Source of the DNA: CAXSBR01 sp964252015
GTDB lineage: Bacteria; Actinomycetota; Actinomycetes; Mycobacteriales; Jatrophihabitantaceae
DNA length: 64,000 nucleotides
Reading direction: 5' to 3'
Assembly (NCBI GenBank): GCA_964252015.1
Contig: CAXULW010000006.1
Span: 62,001 to 126,000 of the forward strand
A model generated the notes under the pieces. It was not told where the DNA came from and searched no databases. It saw only the letters and a list, made by a program, of their open reading frames with translations. Of this stretch, positions 58,794 to 64,000 are shown one piece after another. Each line of letters starts with the position of its first letter. Within the stretch, counting starts at the first letter, position 1. The position numbers and the translations under genes were made by a program.

Positions 58794-60284
58794 ATGTCTG
58801 CAGTCGCCGATGTCAGCACAACCTTTCCGTCGTCGGAGGTCCGTCAACTCCTGGCTGAGCACCAATTCGCGCACGTCATCGACGGCGAAGTCACCGACGG
58901 TTCGGGACCGGACGCCCACCAGGTTCTCAACCCGTCGACGGGGGAAACCATCGCGACCGTGCCCCTGGGCACCGGCGCCGACGTCGACGCCGCAGTGCAG
59001 GCCGCGCACCGCGCATTCGCCGGCTGGCGGGCGCGGACCCCGGGTGAGCGCGCCACCGTCCTGCACGCCCTGGCCGATCTGATCGACGCCAACAGCGAGA
59101 CCTTCGCCGAACTCGAGGCACTCAACGTTGGCAAGCCACTGCAGGTTGCCCGCGACGAGATCCCAGTCGGCAGCGACGTCTTCCGGTTCATGGCCGGCGC
59201 CGTCCGGGCCCAGCAGGCCCCCGCGACGCAGGAATACTCCGCCGGGTACGTGTCCATCCTGCGCCGCGAACCCTTGGGCGTCATCGGTGCTGTGACACCC
59301 TGGAACTACCCGTTGATGACCGCCCTGTGGAAGATCGCCCCCGCGCTCGCGACGGGTAACACGATCGTGGTCAAGCCGTCCGAGCTCACCCCGCTGACCA
59401 CCCTGCTCTTCGCCGACCTCGCGCGCAGCGTGCTGCCCCCGGGCGTGCTGAACGTCGTCTGCGGCCTCGGGCCCGAGGTCGGCGCCGCATTGAGCAGCCA
59501 TCCCGACATTGCCATGATCTCGCTGACCGGCTCGGTGGCCAGCGGCGTCGCGGTGGCGCGCGCCGGCGCCGACACGCTCAAGCACGTCCACCTCGAACTC
59601 GGCGGAAAAGCGCCCGTCGTCATCTTCGACGACGCCGATCTCGACGCCGCCGTCGACACCGTGCGAACGATGGGTTTCTGGAATGCCGGGCAGGAATGCG
59701 GGGCCGCGACGCGCGTGCTCATTCAGCGCTCGGTGCACGATCAATTCCTGGCCCGGCTGCAGGGCGCGGTGAGCAGGCTGCGCGTCGCGGGCCCGGATGA
59801 CGACGCGGCCGAGATCGGCCCGCTGATCAGCGCCGCTCACCGCGAGCGGGTCGCAGGCATGGTCGAGCAGGCCCGCCATGACGGCGCAACGATCTTCAGC
59901 GGCGGCACGGAATTCGAATCCCAGGGCGGTTTCTTCTTCGCGCCGACCATCGTCAGCGATATCCCCGACGGGGCTACCGTGACCCGCGACGAGATCTTCG
60001 GGCCGGTTGTGACGATCGAGACGTTCGACGCCGAGGACGACGCCATCCGGATCGCCAACGATTCCGAGTACGGCCTGGCCGCCTCGGTGTGGACGCAGAA
60101 CAACGGCCGGGTCCTGCGCGTCAGCGAAGCCCTCAATTACGGGACGGTCTGGGTCAACACGCACCTGGTCACGGCCAGCGAAATGCCGTGGGGAGGCTTC
60201 GGAATGTCTGGCACGGGACGGGAGCTTTCCACCTTCGCCATCGACGACTTCTCCCGCACGAAGCACGTCATGATGGCCAAGTAG
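58794..60284 (+). CDS. aldehyde dehydrogenase family protein 2
   Basis: Aldehyde dehydrogenase of 496 residues. GAVTPWNYPLMTALWKIAPALATGNTIVVKPSELTP is the cofactor region, HLELGGKAPVVIFDDADLD the Glu motif and NAGQECGAATRVLI the catalytic Cys; NYGTVWVNTH and GTGRELSTFAIDDFSRTKH close it. The latter tail resembles gamma-aminobutyraldehyde dehydrogenases. GGAG upstream of ATG 58794. It precedes the DapA-family lyase, so it may oxidise the semialdehyde that lyase produces. Confidence 0.87.
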   Translation: MSAVADVSTTFPSSEVRQLLAEHQFAHVIDGEVTDGSGPDAHQVLNPSTGETIATVPLGTGADVDAAVQAAHRAFAGWRARTPGERATVLHALADLIDANSETFAELEALNVGKPLQVARDEIPVGSDVFRFMAGAVRAQQAPATQEYSAGYVSILRREPLGVIGAVTPWNYPLMTALWKIAPALATGNTIVVKPSELTPLTTLLFADLARSVLPPGVLNVVCGLGPEVGAALSSHPDIAMISLTGSVASGVAVARAGADTLKHVHLELGGKAPVVIFDDADLDAAVDTVRTMGFWNAGQECGAATRVLIQRSVHDQFLARLQGAVSRLRVAGPDDDAAEIGPLISAAHRERVAGMVEQARHDGATIFSGGTEFESQGGFFFAPTIVSDIPDGATVTRDEIFGPVVTIETFDAEDDAIRIANDSEYGLAASVWTQNNGRVLRVSEALNYGTVWVNTHLVTASEMPWGGFGMSGTGRELSTFAIDDFSRTKHVMMAK

Positions 60285-60302
60285 CCCCACGGCATGGCTG
60301 AA

Positions 60303-60321
60303 AAGATCCGCTCGTGATCTT
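60303..60321. other. inverted repeat between ALDH 2 and DapA-family gene
   Basis: AAGATC-CGCTCGT-GATCTT has perfect 6-bp arms with a 7-base loop, in the 76-bp gap between the two genes. It could be an RNA hairpin or operator; no T-run. Confidence 0.3.
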
Positions 60322-60360
60322 CCCGCCCGCCCCGGGCGACCGTTTCGAAGGAGCTGCGCC

Positions 60361-61260
60361 ATGACGACCTGGCCAACCGGTTTGCTCACGCCGCTGGTGA
60401 CGCCCTTGCGCGACGACGCGATCGACACCGACGCACTGGCCCGCCTCGTCGAGCGCCAGATCGCCGCGGGCGTCAACGGAATCGTCGCCTGCGGCGGGTC
60501 GGCCGAGTTCGGCGCGCTCAGTACGGACGAGCGGATCCTCATCGCCGAAACGTTGATGACGCAACTTGATGGCCGCATCCCGCTTGTGGTCCAGACCGGC
60601 GCGCTGGCCACCCGCGAGGCGGTGCAGCTGAGCGAGGCGGCCGAGCGGATCGGGGCGGCCGGGCTGTTGCTCGCCTCGCCCTACGGCGAGCCGATCAATT
60701 GGTGCGAACGCAAGCGGTTCTACCAGGACGTCGCCGGCTCCGTCTCGCTTCCGATCATGGTTTACAACACTCCACCGTCCGGGCTGCTCTGCTTCGAGGA
60801 GATCCAAGAGCTCGCCGAGATCGACAACGTCACCGCGATCAAGGACAGTTCGGGCGACGTCACGCTGCTAGGAGACCTGCTGGCCAAAGCGCGCACCGAA
60901 GACTTCCACGTCTACGTCGGCTGGGACTCACTAGCCGTGCCGGCGGTGGCGGACGGGGCCGACGGCCTGATCATCGGCGCGGCCAACGTGATCGCCGCTG
61001 AGGTCACCACCGTGCTGCGGTTGCGTCAAACCTCGAGCGAGACCGCGGAATACCGTCGGTTGCTCGATCAGCTTCGCCTATTCCTGCGGTTCATGGAGGG
61101 CTCGACCAATTACATCGCACTGTGCAAGTTCGGGCTGCACCTGGACGGACTGGACGTGGGCGACGTCCGGGCGCCCTACCTCATGCCCCCGGCGGAGGAG
61201 CTGGACCTTTTCTCGGCGCGGTTACAGGACTTGCGCTCCGCGTTCGCGGTCAAGGCCTGA
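60361..61260 (+). CDS. dihydrodipicolinate synthase (DapA) family lyase
   Basis: DapA-fold protein of 299 residues. The catalytic Lys161 (AIKDSSGDV) forms the Schiff base, with Tyr135 (VYNTPPS) as its partner and GGSAEFGALS as the phosphate/carboxylate loop. In hydroxyproline catabolism such a protein is the 1-pyrroline-4-hydroxy-2-carboxylate deaminase, yielding 2-oxoglutarate semialdehyde; an aldehyde dehydrogenase lies directly upstream. This fits, but other keto-acid aldolase roles are common in the family. The GntR regulator follows in the same direction. Confidence 0.85.
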   Translation: MTTWPTGLLTPLVTPLRDDAIDTDALARLVERQIAAGVNGIVACGGSAEFGALSTDERILIAETLMTQLDGRIPLVVQTGALATREAVQLSEAAERIGAAGLLLASPYGEPINWCERKRFYQDVAGSVSLPIMVYNTPPSGLLCFEEIQELAEIDNVTAIKDSSGDVTLLGDLLAKARTEDFHVYVGWDSLAVPAVADGADGLIIGAANVIAAEVTTVLRLRQTSSETAEYRRLLDQLRLFLRFMEGSTNYIALCKFGLHLDGLDVGDVRAPYLMPPAEELDLFSARLQDLRSAFAVKA

Positions 61261-61384
61261 CCAAGGCGAAGGTGGTTGATTGATCAGTCAGCCCACTTCC
61301 CGCACGTCGGGCCCGACGGATAGATACGATCACTGGCGGACGGGTGACGGCGGCCACCCGCGAGACGCTCGAAGGAGAGGACCC

Positions 61385-62872
61385 GTGCTCACGGCCCATG
61401 GCGGCTCGGCCGCCCTCGGAGACCTCGACTCCGTCGCCATGCCGTCGCGCCGTTTGCTTTTCGGTGCCCTGCCGACCCTGAGCATTCCGTCCGCCGTGGC
61501 CGGTCGGTTGCGCGCCGCCATCGGTCTCGGATTCCTTACCGAAGGCGATCGGCTTCCGCGCGAGGCCGATCTCGTCCAGCAACTCGGCGTCACCGCGTTC
61601 GCCTTGCGCGAGGCGTTGGGCATGCTGCGCGACGAGGGCCTCATCGTCACGCGTGCCGGCAAGAACGGGGGCAGCTTCGTCAGCCAGGCCCCGGATGAAG
61701 AGGCGCTGGTTTCGGAACAACTCCGCCAGCTGTCGACTACCGAGCTGCGTGATCTCGGGGACTGGCGGCAGATGCTGGCCGCCGAGTCTGCGTCGCTGGC
61801 GGCCCGTCGGGGATCCCCATCGAGTGTCGAACGACTGAATCGTTACGCCGCGGCGCTGGACTCGGCCGAGACCGTCCTGGCCGCCCGCCGGGCACATGGG
61901 CGTTTTCACATCGAACTCGCGGCAGCCGCCCAGTCCATTCGCATGAGCCGGGCCGAATTCACCATGTTCGAGCAGTTCGATTGGTTGCTCAGCCTCGCGC
62001 TTTCTGATCCGGAGCGCCGCCGGGCAAGTGCGCGGGAGCTCAAGGCGATCGTCACGGCGATCAAACACCGCTCCCCGCGCGCGGCGCGAGCTGCCGCCGA
62101 ACGGCATTCCACCTCAACCGTGTCCTCCCTGGTCCGGCTCAGGTTGTCTTCAATCGCCGCCCGCGTTGGGGACGACGGCGCCGACCGGGCCGCGCCGACC
62201 ACGTCGATCGCCGACGAAGTGGCGAACACGGTTGACCTGATCATGAGTCGGCTGCGGGCAATCCTCGACTCAGCCGAGAGTGCCATGAGCCAGCGCTTCG
62301 ACGCGCAGTCGTTGCGGCTGAGGGTGTCGCGGCCGGCCATTGCCGGTCTCATCGACGGTCCGGTCGAACTTCACGGCATCGGATTCATCGCTGAGCCGGG
62401 CGTGGTCCCCGGACACCAGTACTGGTTGGCCTGTTGGCGACAGTCCGAGGATGGCGTGGTCGCCGACGACAGCCACGTGACCGATCCGGACCGCGACGAC
62501 TTCTACGACTACGCGAACCTGGACTACTTCACGGTTCCCCGTACGGGCGGGACCGGCGTCGCGCAGGGACCCTACGTCGACTACGGCGGCGTCAACGACT
62601 ACATCGTCACCTTCTCGCTCCCGGTCCTGGTCGACGGCGCCTTCGTGGGTGTGACCGTTGCCGATCTTCCGGTCGCCGCGCTGGAAAACCGGCTCGCGCC
62701 ATGGCTGGCCGGCAGCACCCGCGAGACGATCGTGGTCAACGCCGAGCGTCGCGTGGTGGTGTCGAACTCCGCGACCCATATCGTCGGCGACGTGTTGACG
62801 TCGACGGCCGGCTTCGAGACCTGTGAGCTGCCCGTACTGGACTGGCAGGTCCTGCTCGGCAACGCTGGCTGA
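61385..62872 (+). CDS. GntR-FCD transcriptional regulator with C-terminal Cache-like domain
   Basis: Unusually long regulator of 495 residues. A GntR winged helix at about 30-100 (IPSAVAGRLRAAIGLGFLTEGDRLPREADLVQQLGVTAFALREALGMLRDEGLI) and an FCD-type helical domain (about 115-245, ending near AAAERHSTS) are followed by about 200 further residues. These contain YWLACWRQSEDGVVADDS, YYDYANLDYFTV-like segments (about 380-390), GPYVDYGGVNDYIVTFSLPV and VNAERRVVVSNSATHIV, reminiscent of a Cache/PAS sensor. No membrane segment is seen, so the extra domain is cytoplasmic. GGAGAGG precedes the GTG. Normal FadR/GntR proteins are about 230-250 residues. Probably controls the cluster via the ACGAATATT sites. 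Confidence 0.78.
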   Translation: MLTAHGGSAALGDLDSVAMPSRRLLFGALPTLSIPSAVAGRLRAAIGLGFLTEGDRLPREADLVQQLGVTAFALREALGMLRDEGLIVTRAGKNGGSFVSQAPDEEALVSEQLRQLSTTELRDLGDWRQMLAAESASLAARRGSPSSVERLNRYAAALDSAETVLAARRAHGRFHIELAAAAQSIRMSRAEFTMFEQFDWLLSLALSDPERRRASARELKAIVTAIKHRSPRAARAAAERHSTSTVSSLVRLRLSSIAARVGDDGADRAAPTTSIADEVANTVDLIMSRLRAILDSAESAMSQRFDAQSLRLRVSRPAIAGLIDGPVELHGIGFIAEPGVVPGHQYWLACWRQSEDGVVADDSHVTDPDRDDFYDYANLDYFTVPRTGGTGVAQGPYVDYGGVNDYIVTFSLPVLVDGAFVGVTVADLPVAALENRLAPWLAGSTRETIVVNAERRVVVSNSATHIVGDVLTSTAGFETCELPVLDWQVLLGNAG

Positions 62873-62891
62873 ATGATCGGTTAGAGCCGAA

Positions 62892-64000
62892 TCACAATTG
62901 CACGCGGATCGGGCTCACCGCCGCCGCGATCGACGGACCGACGAACAACACGTACTCGCCCGGCTCATGCACCCAGCCCTGGTCCCAGTAGGCGAAGGCC
63001 CGCTGGGAGATATCGAGATGCAGGGTCTGCGTGGTGCCCGGCTCGGCCCAGACCACGCCGTAACCGACCAGCCAGCGTTCCGGTCGCTCGACTCGCGAAT
63101 CCGGCCGCGCGGCGTACACCTGCACGACCTGCTTGCCGGGGCGCGCGCCCACGTTGGTGACGTCGAGCGTGACGCGCACGCCGTGGACGGCCGGCTCAGC
63201 GACGGCCGGCCCGAGCCGCCAGGTGGTGTATCCCAAGCCGAAACCGAACGGGTAGGCCGGCTCCCGGTCGACCCGGCTCCAGGCGCGGTACCCGACGTGC
63301 AGGCCCTCGTCGTAGCGCAGCACGCTGTCGTCGTTGGGGACCACGTTGGCCACCGGTGCGTCGACGAGCGTCTTGGGCCAGGTGGTCGGTAGCCGACCGC
63401 CCGGCTCGACGTGACCGAGGAGCACATCGGCCAGCGCGTGCCCGTACTCCTGCCCGCCGAACCAGGTGAGCAGCACCGCCGTGACGTCATTGCGCCAGGG
63501 CAGTTCGACCGGGGCGCCCGCGTTGACGACGACGACGGTGTTGGGGTTGACGGACGCGACCGCGGCGACCAGCCCGTCCTGGTGGCCGGGCAGGCGCAGG
63601 TCGCTGCGGTCATAGCCCTCGCACTCGATATGGGCATTCGTCCCGACCACAACCACGGCGACGTCGGCGTTTCGCGCAGCCGCGACGGCGTCATCGATCA
63701 GCGCCGATGCGTCACCGGGACTCGGCTGCACTCCGAAGATCACCGAGAACGATCCCTCGACGCCATCGACGATCTCGCCGGCGGTGAACTCGTACTCGAG
63801 CGCAATCGGCTCGTCGGCCACCACGTCGATGGCTGCGGTGACCGAAGGCGGATCGAAGAAGCCGCCGACCTGGTCGACGCCCACGGCCGAGATCACCTCG
63901 TCCAGGCGCAGTTGCCCGTCGACTCGCATCCGGCAATGGCCGGGCGAGGCGAAGCCGACTTGCAGCACGCCGCCTTCTTCAGGGGTGTAGATGGTCGAGA
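62892..64000 (-). CDS. GH3 beta-glucosidase, C-terminal part
   Basis: At least 369 residues of a glycoside hydrolase family 3 protein; the frame stays open to the right edge, so the catalytic N-terminal domain lies outside. From the edge it has a PA14-like segment (STIYTPEEGGVLQVGF), then the second GH3 domain with VVVVGTNAHIECEGYDRSDLRLPGHQDGLV and VLLTWFGGQEYGHALADVLLGHVEPGGRLPTTWP, and a C-terminal fibronectin-III-like domain (VTLDVTNVGARPGKQVVQVYA). It probably hydrolyses a beta-glucoside. Convergent with the GntR gene. Confidence 0.85.
   Translation of the reverse strand, partial: STIYTPEEGGVLQVGFASPGHCRMRVDGQLRLDEVISAVGVDQVGGFFDPPSVTAAIDVVADEPIALEYEFTAGEIVDGVEGSFSVIFGVQPSPGDASALIDDAVAAARNADVAVVVVGTNAHIECEGYDRSDLRLPGHQDGLVAAVASVNPNTVVVVNAGAPVELPWRNDVTAVLLTWFGGQEYGHALADVLLGHVEPGGRLPTTWPKTLVDAPVANVVPNDDSVLRYDEGLHVGYRAWSRVDREPAYPFGFGLGYTTWRLGPAVAEPAVHGVRVTLDVTNVGARPGKQVVQVYAARPDSRVERPERWLVGYGVVWAEPGTTQTLHLDISQRAFAYWDQGWVHEPGEYVLFVGPSIAAAVSPIRVQL

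Noticed and set aside
58653..60611. Minus-strand open frame of 652 codons opposite aldehyde dehydrogenase 2
   Set aside because: Shadow of a well-conserved aldehyde dehydrogenase; no independent evidence for coding.

Overview
The window is high-GC DNA from an actinobacterium. A WhiB-type regulator at 31756-32067 is diagnostic for the phylum, and GTG starts and ATGA/GTGA stop-start overlaps are frequent. I cannot place the genus. There are no rRNA genes, tRNA genes, CRISPR arrays or intact insertion sequences that I can see.

Region 1 (1-31.6 kb) is a large aromatic-compound catabolic island. A minus-strand operon (7787 down to the left edge) encodes an SDR dehydrogenase, an RbsABC-type ABC importer, a cupin, a zinc-type alcohol dehydrogenase, a PcaF-like thiolase and the start of a CoA-transferase subunit. 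Next comes a recognisable gamma-resorcylate/resorcinol module: a decarboxylase, a FAD hydroxylase, maleylacetate reductase and an intradiol hydroxyquinol-type dioxygenase, with an IclR regulator and a VOC-fold extradiol dioxygenase. Its expected product, 3-oxoadipate, would feed the CoA transferase and thiolase at the left edge. From 14.5 to 31.6 kb there is a set of genes whose combination I cannot assign to a known pathway: an EntE-like aryl acid ligase, two crotonases, further SDRs, two more amidohydrolases, a salicylate-hydroxylase-like monooxygenase, an MBL hydrolase, two more VOC extradiol dioxygenases, three FAH-fold hydrolases, another alcohol dehydrogenase, and LysR and TrmB regulators. 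Five copies of one palindromic site (consensus near CTACCTAC-N4-GTAGGTAG) precede five transcription units of this island, including the TrmB-family gene. This points to a single dispersed regulon.

Region 2 (31.7-42.2 kb) is patchier. It holds whiB, decayed remnants of a DeoR regulator, a zinc alcohol dehydrogenase and a HAD phosphatase, an MmyB-like regulator with a divergent SDR, a benzoylformate decarboxylase gene with an amino-acid dehydrogenase and an IclR regulator, an Rrf2 remnant, a Bcr/CflA-type efflux pump, and a QorB-like reductase divergent from an Rrf2 regulator.

Region 3 (42.3-48.4 kb) concerns metal homeostasis: a P1B-4-type metal-exporting ATPase with an SPC motif, divergent from a zinc/manganese-type ABC importer (lipoprotein, ATPase, two permeases). 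A five-copy 10-bp tandem repeat lies just before the importer.

Region 4 (48.4-62.9 kb) resembles a hydroxyproline/imino-acid utilisation cluster. It has a peptide-type ABC importer, a small cupin, two aldehyde dehydrogenases, a two-subunit aconitase-X dehydratase, an ornithine-cyclodeaminase-family reductase, a DapA-family lyase, and a GntR-FCD regulator carrying a C-terminal Cache-like domain. A shared motif (ACGAATATT) occurs in three promoter regions of this cluster. The window ends inside a GH3 beta-glucosidase.
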